The notes under the pieces: generated by a model
Seen by the model: the letters and a program-made list of their open reading frames with translations, nothing else
What the model was told of the DNA's origin: nothing
Database searches by the model: none
Origin: Palsa-504 sp963800415
GTDB taxonomy: Bacteria; Actinomycetota; Actinomycetes; Streptosporangiales; Streptosporangiaceae
Assembly: GCA_963800415.1 (NCBI GenBank)
Contig: CAWDBS010000042.1
Span: forward strand, 1 to 64,000
DNA: 64,000 nt
Reading direction: 5' to 3'
Shown: one piece after another, positions 1 to 7,690 of the stretch
Numbering within the stretch: the stretch's first letter is position 1
Layout: the number at the start of each line of letters is the position of its first letter
Made by a program: the position numbers and the translations under genes

Positions 1-157
1 CTTAGAGAAATCACCCATATTCAGGTAGCTGTTATGGCGCCAAGTTTCACCCGCATCTTCAACTGCTCGGGCGAGTGAACCTCGCCGTGTTAGCCGTCCT
101 CCGGGTCGCCCGACTGTCCCACGACGTGGCTCGTGGGGGTCGCGGCACCGACGAAGG

Positions 158-508
158 ATGTCTCTGGTGATCAAGTACGTCTACGAGATCGATATCCGCC
201 TGGAGGCAAGGATAAGTACCTGGCGTGGGTCCGGTCGATCGCGGATGCTCTTCAGGCTCCTGCTGAGCTGCGGCGGCTGGCGTGGTACGACAATGTTTAC
301 TCGGCGACACCCATCGAGTCGTCGAGTTCACTTTGGACTCGCCGGAGTACGCGGCCAGGTATTCGACCGAAAGGAGATCGGGCTGATAGTGCGAAGCGAG
401 CTGCCGGCGCATAGCGCCAACATCCGTATCAAGGTCCTAGCGCTGCGTGACGATTACAGCAAGGACGCCGTGGCTGGTACGGCCGCTGCGCAGCAGGATC
501 AGTCCTGA
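158..508 (+). pseudogene. Frameshifted small alpha/beta-barrel-like protein
   Basis: Reading across three frames restores one continuous protein of about 115 residues. It starts at ATG 158 (MSLVIKYVYEID), continues as PPGGKDKYLAWVRSIADAL in a second frame near 197, shifts again near 310 (HRVVEFTLDSPEYAARY) and ends in the first frame (LIVRSELPAHSANIRIKVLALRDDYSK). The pattern of a beta strand, a 'KYLAWV' helix and a 'RVVEFTLDSPEYAARY' strand/helix suggests a dimeric alpha/beta barrel like the NIPSNAP/EthD type. That assignment is an inference from the pattern and no catalytic residues are visible. At least three single-base shifts are needed, so it is either decayed or carries sequencing indels. 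Confidence 0.45.
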
Positions 509-599
509 GTTCCTGTTCGCACGCCTGGCGGCGCGGTACTGGGCCCGATCGCCGGACCGGGCTGGCCTAATCGCCTGTGGTCCCGTTCAATGACCCCTG

Positions 600-620
600 C
601 CCGCCGCATGAGGCGGCGGG
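600..620. terminator. GC-rich hairpin, possible terminator
   Basis: CCCGCCGC (600-607) and GCGGCGGG (613-620) form a perfect 8-bp stem around the loop ATGAG. No U-tract follows. It lies about 90 bp after the broken gene ending at 508. Confidence 0.3.
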
Positions 621-689
621 TCGTCGGCAAGGTCAGCGAAAAGCTTTACAGCACTCGGAGGACGCGCTCGCCACCGCCGGGCCACTCGG

Positions 690-779
690 GCTCGCGGGCG
701 CGGCAGGTACATGCTGGCCGCCACCTTCGGCACTGTGCACGGTGTCTGCAAGCCGGACCAGACGAATCCGGGGCCCTTG
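690..779 (+). pseudogene. Class II fructose-bisphosphate aldolase remnant
   Basis: From 708 one frame reads YMLAATFGTVHGVCKP. This closely resembles the family segment 'AATFGNVHGVYKPGN' of class II (zinc) fructose-bisphosphate aldolases. Only about 25 residues are recognisable and both sides degrade, so this is a remnant rather than a gene. It lies beside glgX and the broken glgP, ndk and response-regulator genes, so a small set of central-carbon and energy genes has decayed here. Confidence 0.45.
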
Positions 780-852
780 GAACCGGCCTCCCCGTGCGCG
801 GGCAGCCACGCTCGGTGACATGCTGGCCGCCGGCGGGCAGTCCGCGTGACCG

Positions 853-918
853 CTCGAGCGCGGCAACCGCTTCGTCGGCTACCCGGTCCTGGGCACTGGC
901 AAGGACTGCCGTCTCCAC
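853..918 (-). pseudogene. Truncated copy of the 5' end of the gene at 4109
   Basis: The minus strand from GTG 918 reads METAVLASAQDRVADEAVAA. The intact gene at 4109 reads VETSAVLASAEDRVVNEVVAV. The ribosome-binding region (GGAGGTACCGG) is also shared. The likeness ends after about 23 residues, after which the frame is unrelated. It is a partial duplication about 3.2 kb from its relative and on the opposite strand. Confidence 0.55.
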
Positions 919-1319
919 GACCCGGTACCTCCGTTCCGATACACGCGGCCGTCTGCGTCTCCGAATAGATCGTCACACCAACGAAACCATGGCCGGGGCA
1001 ATCGACCGCCAGCGCGGCAGGCTGGCCCGATTGACAGGGCGGGCCGGGCCCAGCGCCGCGCCCGCCCCTCACCCGACGCCCAGCAGGGTTTCCATGCATC
1101 CGGCCCGGGCAATCCCACCGGAGCTGATCGTGTCGTTGTCATCCGCCGCAGCGACATCCCTCGGTCCGTTCACCGCCGGTGGCTGGCAGGGCGCAGCGGC
1201 CGGCACGCCAGGGAAGCGGAGCAGCATTCCCCCGCCAACGTCCAGCAGTGCAACGGGGCAGCTGGCCTGCTCACCGTCGCGCTGGTGCTGATCACCGTGA
1301 CGCTAGCCGCCAGGCCACG

Positions 1320-3497
1320 TTAAACCGTCCCGGCCGGGCTCGGGCTCGCTCCGCCTGCCGGACCGTCGGTGGCGCGCAGCACCATGACCGAACGGCCGGT
1401 CACGTCGACCGCCGCCGCGCTGGGCAGCACCGCAGGCGAGCCGCCTGCGCCGGTGCCGGGCCGACTTGGCGGCGCCGCCGTATCGACGACAACATGCCAG
1501 CCGTCTGCGTGATCGGCGCCGGGCAGGACGAACCGCACGGCGTCGCTGTGCGCGTTGAATAGCAGCAGGAAATGGTTGTCGCGGACGGGCTCGCCGCGGG
1601 TGCCGCGCTCGGTAATGGCCTCACCGTTCAGGAACACCGCCAGCGACCTCGCGTAGCCGCCGTGCCAGTCCGCATCGGTCATTTCCCGGCCGGACGGGGT
1701 TAGCCAGATGATGTCCCGCAGGCCGCCCGGGCCGGCCTGGGCGGGGCGCCCGCTGAAGAACCTGCGCCGCCGGAACACCGGGTGCGCCCGGCGCAGCGCG
1801 GACAGCGCGGCGGTGAAGTCGGCCAGGTCCGCGTATTTGGCGGCGTTCTCCCAGTCCACCCACGACAGCGGCGAGTCCTGGCAGTAGGCGTTGTTGCTGC
1901 CCTGCTGGGTGCGCCCCATCTCGTCACCGGCCAGCAGCATCGGGACGCCCTGCGAGCAGAACAGCGTGACCAGGAAGTTGCGGACCTGCCGGGCGCGCAG
2001 CTCGCGGACCGCCGGATCGTCGGACGGGCCTTCCGCGCCGCAGTTCCAGGACCGGTTGTCATCGGTGCCGTCCTGGTTGTCCTCGCCGTTGGCCTCGTTG
2101 TGCTTGCGGTTGTAGCTGACCAGGTCCGCGAGGGTGAACCCGTCATGACAGGTCACGTAGTTCACTGAGGCTACCGGCCGCCGCCCGCTGGTCTCGTACA
2201 GGTCGCTGGAGCCGGCCAGCCGCCGGGCGAACTCCGGCAGGGCAGCGGGCTCGCCGCGCCACAGGTCCCGTATGCAGTCGCGGTACTTGCCGTTCCATTC
2301 CGACCACAGCGGCGGGAACCTGCCGACCTGGTAGCCGCCTTCCCCGACATCCCAGGGCTCGGCGATCAGCTTCACCTGCGACACGACCGGATCCTGCTGG
2401 ACCAGATCGAAGAACGCGGCCAGCCGGTCCACGTCGTGCAGCTGCCGGGCCAGGGCCGCGGCCAGGTCGAAACGGAATCCGTCCACGTGCATGTCCAGGA
2501 TCCAGTACCGCAGCGAGTCCATGATCAGCTGCAGCGCTTGCGGACTGCGGGCATTGAGACTGTTGCCGCAGCCGGTGTAGTCCAGGTAGACCGCTGGGTC
2601 GCCGTCGGCGAGCCGGTAGTACGCGGCGTTGTCGATGCCGCGGAAGGACAGCGTAGGACCGGAGGCGCCAGCCTCGGCCGTGTGGTTGTAGACGACGTCC
2701 AGGATCACCTCGATGCCCGCCGCGTGCAGCGCCTTGACCATCGACTTGAACTCGGTGACCTGGCCATCCGGCTCGGTGGATGAGGAGTAGCCGTTGTGCG
2801 GCGCGAGGAACGCGATCGTGTTGTAACCCCAGTAGTTGGACCGGCCGCCCGCCGCTAGCTGCCGCTCGGAGATGAACTGATGCACCGGCATCAGCTCGAC
2901 GGCGGTCACGCCCAGCCGGGTCAGGTGGTCGATGATGACCGGGCAGGCCAGGCCCGCATAGGTGCCCCGCTGCCCGGGCGGGACCCCGGGATGGCGCAGG
3001 GTCAGGCCGCGGACATGCGCCTCGTAGATCACCGTCTCGTGATACGGCGTTCGCGGCGGCCGGTCATCCGCCCAGTCGAAATACGGGTTCGTAACGACAT
3101 TGCGCGGCATGAAAGGGGCGCTGTCGCGAGTGCTGATCGCCTCCGGCGCGCCGGCCCGGTGGGAGAACAGGGCCTCGTGCCAGCGCACCTGACCCGCGAC
3201 GGCCTTGCCGTACGGGTCGAGCAGCAGCTTCGCCGCATTGCACCGGTGACCGCGGTCCGGCGCGTACGGGCCGTGCACGCGATACCCATAGTGCCGGCCC
3301 GGGCCGACGCCGGGCAGGTAGCAGTGCCAGACGAAACCGTCCACCTCGGTGAGCTCGACCCGCGTCTCCCTGCGGTTACCCGGACCGAACAGGCACAGCT
3401 CGACCCGGTCGGCCACTTCAGAGAACAGGGCAAAATTGGTCCCTGACCCGTCCCAGGTGGCACCAAGCGGATAAGCAGCGCCAGCCCAGACACGCAT
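1320..3497 (-). CDS. glgX: Glycogen debranching enzyme GlgX (isoamylase type)
   Basis: A 725-residue GH13 isoamylase-type debranching enzyme that hydrolyses alpha-1,6 branches of glycogen limit dextrin in the cytoplasm. The N-terminal part (about 1-120, starting WAGAAYPLGATWDGSGTNFA) is the CBM48 domain. The GH13 barrel shows region I VILDVVYNHTAE, region II GFRFDLAAAL with the nucleophile Asp, region III LIAEPWD with the acid Glu, and region IV near CHDGFTLADLVSYN. Length is normal for GlgX (about 700). Start ATG 3497 directly precedes the domain. A truncated glycogen phosphorylase lies 9 bp upstream on the same strand, the usual functional partner, so this was probably a glgP-glgX operon. 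GlgX itself is intact. Confidence 0.95.
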   Translation of the reverse strand: MRVWAGAAYPLGATWDGSGTNFALFSEVADRVELCLFGPGNRRETRVELTEVDGFVWHCYLPGVGPGRHYGYRVHGPYAPDRGHRCNAAKLLLDPYGKAVAGQVRWHEALFSHRAGAPEAISTRDSAPFMPRNVVTNPYFDWADDRPPRTPYHETVIYEAHVRGLTLRHPGVPPGQRGTYAGLACPVIIDHLTRLGVTAVELMPVHQFISERQLAAGGRSNYWGYNTIAFLAPHNGYSSSTEPDGQVTEFKSMVKALHAAGIEVILDVVYNHTAEAGASGPTLSFRGIDNAAYYRLADGDPAVYLDYTGCGNSLNARSPQALQLIMDSLRYWILDMHVDGFRFDLAAALARQLHDVDRLAAFFDLVQQDPVVSQVKLIAEPWDVGEGGYQVGRFPPLWSEWNGKYRDCIRDLWRGEPAALPEFARRLAGSSDLYETSGRRPVASVNYVTCHDGFTLADLVSYNRKHNEANGEDNQDGTDDNRSWNCGAEGPSDDPAVRELRARQVRNFLVTLFCSQGVPMLLAGDEMGRTQQGSNNAYCQDSPLSWVDWENAAKYADLADFTAALSALRRAHPVFRRRRFFSGRPAQAGPGGLRDIIWLTPSGREMTDADWHGGYARSLAVFLNGEAITERGTRGEPVRDNHFLLLFNAHSDAVRFVLPGADHADGWHVVVDTAAPPSRPGTGAGGSPAVLPSAAAVDVTGRSVMVLRATDGPAGGASPSPAGTV

Positions 3498-3506
3498 TCA
3501 CTGACT

Positions 3507-3933
3507 CTACGGCAACGAAGCCAGAAGCCCGGCCGGGCGCGCACGGCCGGGAGCGGGGAACTCCCATGGGTTGCCGTAGAAGGTCCAGTCGTCGGGAAGC
3601 TCGATCTGCTGGCCATCCTGAAAGGCCTGCTTGAAGATCCCGAACTCATACCGGATGCCGTACCCCACCCCGGGCACGTCCAGGGTGGCCAGGGAGTCGA
3701 GCAGGCAGGCGGCCAGCGGCCCAGGCCCCGTTCCCCAGTCCGGGCTCGACGTCGAGATCCTCCAGGTCCCCGGCGGAGTACCCGGATGCGGCAACGGCCT
3801 GGCGGGCGAGGTCGGCGGTGCCGGTGTAGATGGCGTTCTGGCGGAGCTGGCGCCCGAGCATGTACTCCGCCGACAGGTAATAGACGAACTTCGGGTTGGC
3901 CACATGGTTCGCCGCCGTGCGGCTGTCGATCAT
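3507..3933 (-). pseudogene. glgP: Glycogen phosphorylase fragment (N-terminal region only)
   Basis: Two frames together encode about 140 residues of the N-terminal part of a GT35 glycogen phosphorylase: KFVYYLSAEYMLGRQLRQNA and DLEDLDVEPGLGNG in one frame, then LAACLLDSLATLDVPGVGYGIRYEFGIF and PDDWTFYGNPWE after a one-base shift near 3735. Phosphorylases are about 800 residues. The pyridoxal-phosphate lysine region and the whole C-terminal domain are missing, and the fragment ends in an unrelated tail 9 bp before glgX. It cannot be functional whether or not the shift is an error. Confidence 0.85.
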
Positions 3934-4108
3934 GGTGGTGCCCGCCGCTGACGGCGCGGTCGGCCGGCCGAGGTCAACCGGGACGGCTTAAGGGCTGGCG
4001 GTCGATTACCCGTCGTGGTTTCGTTGGTGCGACTGGCTCTCGGCGCTACCTAATGCTGAGTCCACCGGGTGGGGATAGCCGGGAGATGGTCAGGAAACGG
4101 AGGTACCG

Positions 4109-4390
4109 GTGGTGGAGACGTCAGCAGTCCTGGCCAGCGCTGAGGATCGGGTGGTCAACGAGGTGGTTGCCGTGCTCGAACCGCGCCAGCACGGGTACGA
4201 CCAGGCATCCAGCACGGCCGAGCGCCTTCGTTACGTGCGGCATCTGTACCGGGCTCGTCATCCAGTGTTCGCCGCGCAGGTGTACGAACGCAGCCAGGGC
4301 CTGCGACGGGAGGCCTACGACAGCGGCAACTATGTCGAGGGCCTCAAGGCCTTCGCCGAGAAACGCCAGCCAACCTTCCGGGGCATCTGA
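4109..4390 (+). CDS. Small uncharacterised protein with crotonase-like C-terminal tail
   Basis: A 93-residue ORF with a strong Shine-Dalgarno (GGAGGTACC) and GTG start. The N-terminal part (VETSAVLASAEDRVVNEVVAV) has no family I recognise. The last 20 residues (YVEGLKAFAEKRQPTFRGI) look like the C-terminal end of enoyl-CoA hydratases (consensus 'EGxxAFAEKRxPxFxG'). The active-site part of a crotonase is absent, so it is either a fusion of a tail to something else or a remnant. A truncated copy of its start lies at 853-918. The broken ndk gene starts 54 bp downstream on the same strand. Confidence 0.5.
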   Translation: MVETSAVLASAEDRVVNEVVAVLEPRQHGYDQASSTAERLRYVRHLYRARHPVFAAQVYERSQGLRREAYDSGNYVEGLKAFAEKRQPTFRGI

Positions 4391-4443
4391 TCCCACCAAA
4401 CCCACGGCGCGATCGGCTCGCCGTGCCACCCTGAGGAGCGACC

Positions 4444-4852
4444 GTGACTGAACGTACCTGATCCTGGTTAAACCCGACGGCGTGCTACGAGGGCTCATCG
4501 GCGATGTCCTGTCCAGGATCGAGGGCAAGGGACTACGGATCGTGGCGATGGACCTGCGCACCCTTGACAGGGACACGGCCAGCTTCACTACGCGGAACAT
4601 GCGGTCAGGCCGTTCTTCGGCCAGCTCGTCGACTTCATCACGTCAGGGCCGCTGGTGGCTCTCGTCGTGGAGGGGCCACGGGCGATCGAGGCATTCCGCG
4701 TCCTCGCCGGCTCCACCGACCCGATTCGCGCTTCGGTGGGCACCATCCGTGGAGATCACGCGCTGGAAGTACAGCAGAACATCGTGCACGGATCCGACTC
4801 GCCGGAGGCCGCTAAGCGGGAAATCAAGATTTTCTTTCCCGACCTCGTTTAG
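4444..4852 (+). pseudogene. ndk: Nucleoside diphosphate kinase with two frameshifts
   Basis: Correcting two one-base losses, near 4459 and near 4585, gives a full-length Ndk of about 136 residues. It starts at GTG 4444 after GAGGAGCG (MTERT), continues LILVKPDGVLRGLIGDVLSR, then HYAEHAVRPFFGQLVDFITS, GPLVALVVEGPRAIEAFR, DHALEVQQNIVHGSDSPEAA and ends IKIFFPDLV. The catalytic His sits in NIVHGSDS. Ndk phosphorylates NDPs with ATP. Both flanks of each break are well conserved, so sequencing indels are as likely as decay. As written, the gene cannot make Ndk. Confidence 0.9.
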
Positions 4853-5045
4853 GCAGCCGGGGCCGGTCGTCGAGGACGCAGGCCTTGGCGTGCATCCCTA
4901 GGCCGTGAGCTGCGTTAATAAGGCCATACATCACCCTGTGGCCAGTCTTGGTGTCCGTGCGAGATCAGGAGAAAACGGCTATCTCATGCCTCTTGCTCAG
5001 TGGCACCGCCTGGCGGCGGGCTGAGCGTCACTTTACTCCGTTGGT

Positions 5046-5763
5046 TCAAGGCTTCCGGTTGATGATCCTCATGTCCTGGCTCAATTCGAACGTGCGGCCA
5101 CCGAAGGTACGGGCTGCGTAAGCGGCCGCCTGGGTGCGCTGCTCCATGCCGAGCTTGACGAACAGTACCGACACGTAGTTCTTCACCGTCTTCACCGAAA
5201 CGGACAGCCGCTCGCCGATCTGCCGGTTGGTCAGGCCGTCCCCGATCAGCTCCAGGATCTTGCGCTCCCGCGCGGTCAGCCCGGCCAGCCGGTCGCGCCG
5301 GTCCGCCTCGTCCCGGAGCCTGGCCATCGCCTTACTCGCCGCGCGAGGATCCAGCAGCGACCGACCGGAGGCGACCACGCGGACCGCGCCGACCAGATCC
5401 GAGCCGCGGATCTGCTTGAGCACGTAGCCGGCCGCTCCCGCCATGATCGCATCCAGCAGCGCCTGGTCGTCGCTGAAGGCGGTGAGCATCAGGCAGGCGA
5501 CCTCGGGCGCCCGCGACCGGACCTCCCGGCAGACCGACACCCCGTCACCATCAGGCAGCCGGACATCGAGCACCGCAACGCCGGGCCTCAGCGCCGGAAT
5601 CCTGGCCAGCGCGGCGGCCGCGGTGCCAGCCTCGCCGATCACCTCAATATCCGGCTCGGCCTCCAAGAAGAACGCGGATCCCCCGGCGGACGATCTCCTG
5701 GTCCTCCAGGACGAACACGCCGATCGGCTTTCTCGCCGGGGCGCCGGACGTCTTGTTGCTCAC
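5046..5763 (-). pseudogene. DosR/NarL-type response regulator, one frameshift
   Basis: A two-component response regulator with a receiver domain and a LuxR-type helix-turn-helix. The N-terminal frame from GTG 5763 gives MSNKTSGAPARKPIGVFVLEDQEIVRRGIR. One base is gained near 5665 and the rest follows in another frame: EAEPDIEVIGEAG, the phospho-acceptor Asp in VAVLDVRLPDGDGV, and C-terminal LTARERKILELIGDGLTNRQ and LSVSVKTVKNYVSVLFVKLGM. The HTH resembles DevR/DosR dormancy regulators. No histidine kinase is adjacent. The shift would remove the receiver's N-terminal strand, including its acidic pocket (LEDQE). Confidence 0.85.
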
Positions 5764-5987
5764 CGGGCCTGACACCTGACCTTCGCACATGGCCCAGCAA
5801 GCTGGACAGGACCGTATCCATGCGACCTTAGGCAGGTCACCCGGACCGGAGTACCGGCAAAGGTCCCATGCGGGCAGCCCGGACGGCCTGCGTGACTGGC
5901 ACAAACGGACTCCCCGGGCAGGGCCGTTCGACTCTACAGGGAGGACGCGCGGCCTCTTCCGGTGCAGGCCGGCCCGTAGCCGCGGCT

Positions 5988-6021
5988 GATGAGGAAGATG
6001 AGGAAGATGAGGAAGATGAGG
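5988..6021. repeat. Tandem 9-bp repeat GATGAGGAA, 3.8 copies
   Basis: GATGAGGAA repeats exactly at 5988, 5997 and 6006, followed by a partial copy to 6021. It abuts the 6020-6046 inverted repeat. It lies in the 293-bp gap between the response regulator and the next minus-strand gene. Read on the minus strand it encodes poly-serine in a short ORF that I do not believe is a gene. Confidence 0.8.
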
Positions 6022-6046
6022 TCACCGTTAAACCCTAACGGTGACC
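6020..6046. terminator. Perfect 11-bp inverted repeat, likely terminator
   Basis: GGTCACCGTTA (6020-6030) and TAACGGTGACC (6036-6046) pair perfectly around AACCC. It lies 10 bp past the stop of the minus-strand gene ending at 6057, so it fits a rho-independent-like terminator without a U-tract, as is common in actinobacteria. Confidence 0.6.
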
Positions 6047-6056
6047 AGCCAGGAAC

Positions 6057-6374
6057 CTACAGAAGGAGGCGACGGGTCACGACACCGCGCCCCACGTCGT
6101 GCCCGAGCCAGAGGCTGAAGTGACTGCCGATGCCTAGATAATCGGCGACGTCATCACCGACGACCCGCAGCGTGACCATGATCTGAGAGCTCCCGGCCCG
6201 GAACGGCCCATCGTCCTCGCCGTCGACCAGGGCGCTGAAGACCTGGCTGCGGTGTGTCTCGCTGTTCTGAGCGCGCAGCACCATCCGGTGCGACCCGGAG
6301 CCGAGCTTCGAGCGCGCTTCGCCGTCATCGTCCGCGAAAGGCGTCACTAGGGCCTGGAACTTATACCGCTGCAT
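6057..6374 (-). CDS. Conserved actinobacterial hypothetical protein
   Basis: A 105-residue protein beginning MQRYKFQALVTPFADDD, chosen because this start follows GAAGGTGGTGA and opens the conserved region. Segments HRMVLRAQNSETHRSQVFSA, IMVTLRVVGDD and SLWLGHDVGRGVVTRRLL give a beta-rich barrel that resembles a conserved small actinobacterial family I remember, with a layout like the EF-Tu domain II barrel. No catalytic residues are obvious. It is probably cytoplasmic, as there is no signal peptide or membrane segment. Its role is unknown. Confidence 0.6.
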   Translation of the reverse strand: MQRYKFQALVTPFADDDGEARSKLGSGSHRMVLRAQNSETHRSQVFSALVDGEDDGPFRAGSSQIMVTLRVVGDDVADYLGIGSHFSLWLGHDVGRGVVTRRLLL

Positions 6375-6533
6375 GGCCGTCACCACCTTCGGACTATCAC
6401 TAGTGTAACCCGCCATTCACAGCGGCTGAAGGGCGACCGGGTAGCAAAGATCTTCGTGAGCTGTGCGGACGCGAGCACAGTCGTCATTAACCAGCCTGCG
6501 TTACGGCACATGCGACGGACGGCGCCACACTGG

Positions 6534-6923
6534 TTAGGCGGAGGGCGGCACCACGACGGTGCCCGTCGCGGTCACCACGACGACGGGCTCGCTGAGCACC
6601 GAGGCGGCCGAATCCCCGCGCGCCGGGTCGGCCCGGCAGACGACCCGCGCCTCGAACGCGAGCTGCCGGCTGCGCCGGCCGACCGCGGTCACCGTGGCCG
6701 TCGCCTCGATGATGTCGCCGGCCAGTACCGGCGCGCGGAACTGCACGTCGGAGTAGGACGCGAGCAGCCCCTCGTCGCCGTCAAGCCGGATCGACGCCTC
6801 GGTCCCCACGTCACCGAACAGCCCGAGCACGTAGGCGCCGTCCACGAGGTTCCCCCCGTAGTGCGCGTCCCCGTACTTCACGTACCGACGGTGCGTCACG
6901 GACAAGCCGACCTGCGCGTTCAT
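6534..6923 (-). CDS. kal: 3-aminobutyryl-CoA ammonia-lyase (hotdog fold)
   Basis: A 129-residue hotdog-fold protein (MNAQVGLSVTHRRYVKYGDA, then HYGGNLVDGAYVLGLFGDVGT and VQFRAPVLAGDIIEATATV). Length and pattern match the small ammonia-lyase of lysine fermentation, which turns L-3-aminobutyryl-CoA into crotonyl-CoA plus ammonia. Context decides the call: its ATG overlaps the kamE stop (ATGA), and the operon is kdd-kamD-kamE-kal. By sequence alone it could be another MaoC/thioesterase-like hotdog protein. It is the last gene of the operon. Confidence 0.8.
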   Translation of the reverse strand: MNAQVGLSVTHRRYVKYGDAHYGGNLVDGAYVLGLFGDVGTEASIRLDGDEGLLASYSDVQFRAPVLAGDIIEATATVTAVGRRSRQLAFEARVVCRADPARGDSAASVLSEPVVVVTATGTVVVPPSA

Positions 6924-7690
6924 GCGACCTCCTCCTGGCGGGCAAGCTGGTGCACAAGGTAGCTTGCCACCTCGCCCGGCGTGGTGCCGCGGCCGAAGAT
7001 CTTGTCCACGCCGAGGTCGTGCGCCGCGCCGGGGTCGAACCGCGGACCGCCCACCACCAGCAGCGGCCGCTTCGGGCTCTCCGGGGCGAACCCGGCGCGG
7101 AACGCCGCCGACATCTCCCGGGTGTTCGTCAGGTGCGCGTCGCGCTGGGTGACGACCTGGCTGACCAGCACCGCGTCGGCGTGCTCGGCCGCGGCGCGGG
7201 CCACCAGGTCCGCCACGCTGACCTGCGACCCCATGTTGACCACGCGGATCTCCCGGTAGTACTCCAGGCCCTTCTCCCCCGCGTGCCCCTTGACGTTGAG
7301 AATCGCGTCGATGCCGACCGTGTGCGCGTCGGTGCCGATGCAGGCGCCGACCACGACCAGCTTGCGGCCCAGCGCCGAGCGGATCCGCAGGTTCACCTCG
7401 GCGGCGGGCAGCACCGGGAACTCCCGTTCGGCTACCGTCACGGCCGACAGGTCGACTAGGTGGCTGACCCGCCCGTAGACGATGAAGAAGGTGAAGTCGG
7501 GACCCATCCCCTTGGCGTGCACCACCATCGCCGGGTCCAGGCCCATCTTGGCCGCGAGCTGCAGCGCGGCGCCCTCGGCCCGGGCCCGTTCGGCCTCGTC
7601 GCCGAACGGCACGGGCAGCGTGAACGACAGCTGCACCCGCCCGTCCCCGGTGGTGTCGCCGTAGGGCCGCACGATCCCGGTCAGGCTCAT
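6920..7690 (-). CDS. kamE: Lysine 5,6-aminomutase beta subunit (B12-binding)
   Basis: A 256-residue subunit that carries adenosylcobalamin. The B12 signature DxHxxG appears as D121-A-H-T-V-G126, with His123 the expected cobalt ligand. Lys134 in LNVKGHAGEKG lies where the family binds pyridoxal phosphate. The following Rossmann-like part (VVNMGSQVSVADLV, ADAVLVSQVVTQRDAHLTN, PLLVVGGPRFDPGAAHDLG) is typical. With KamD it moves the terminal amino group of beta-lysine (or D-lysine) from carbon 6 to 5. Start MSLTGIVRPYG at 7690 overlaps the kamD stop by ATGA. An open frame runs far upstream, but that part is a kamD shadow. Confidence 0.95.
   Translation of the reverse strand: MSLTGIVRPYGDTTGDGRVQLSFTLPVPFGDEAERARAEGAALQLAAKMGLDPAMVVHAKGMGPDFTFFIVYGRVSHLVDLSAVTVAEREFPVLPAAEVNLRIRSALGRKLVVVGACIGTDAHTVGIDAILNVKGHAGEKGLEYYREIRVVNMGSQVSVADLVARAAAEHADAVLVSQVVTQRDAHLTNTREMSAAFRAGFAPESPKRPLLVVGGPRFDPGAAHDLGVDKIFGRGTTPGEVASYLVHQLARQEEVA

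Larger units (their letters stand above)
509..1319. other. Decayed non-coding stretch with gene remnants
   Basis: No intact gene is seen here. The stretch holds a hairpin at 600-620, an aldolase-like remnant near 690-779 on the plus strand, and a minus-strand copy of the 5' end of the gene at 4109 (853-918). Just before 1321, one plus frame reads a hydrophobic tail (GAAGLLTVALVLITVTLAA) followed by a stop, which looks like the last helix of a lost membrane protein. The longer open frames in this stretch are compositionally biased and match no family I know. Confidence 0.5.
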
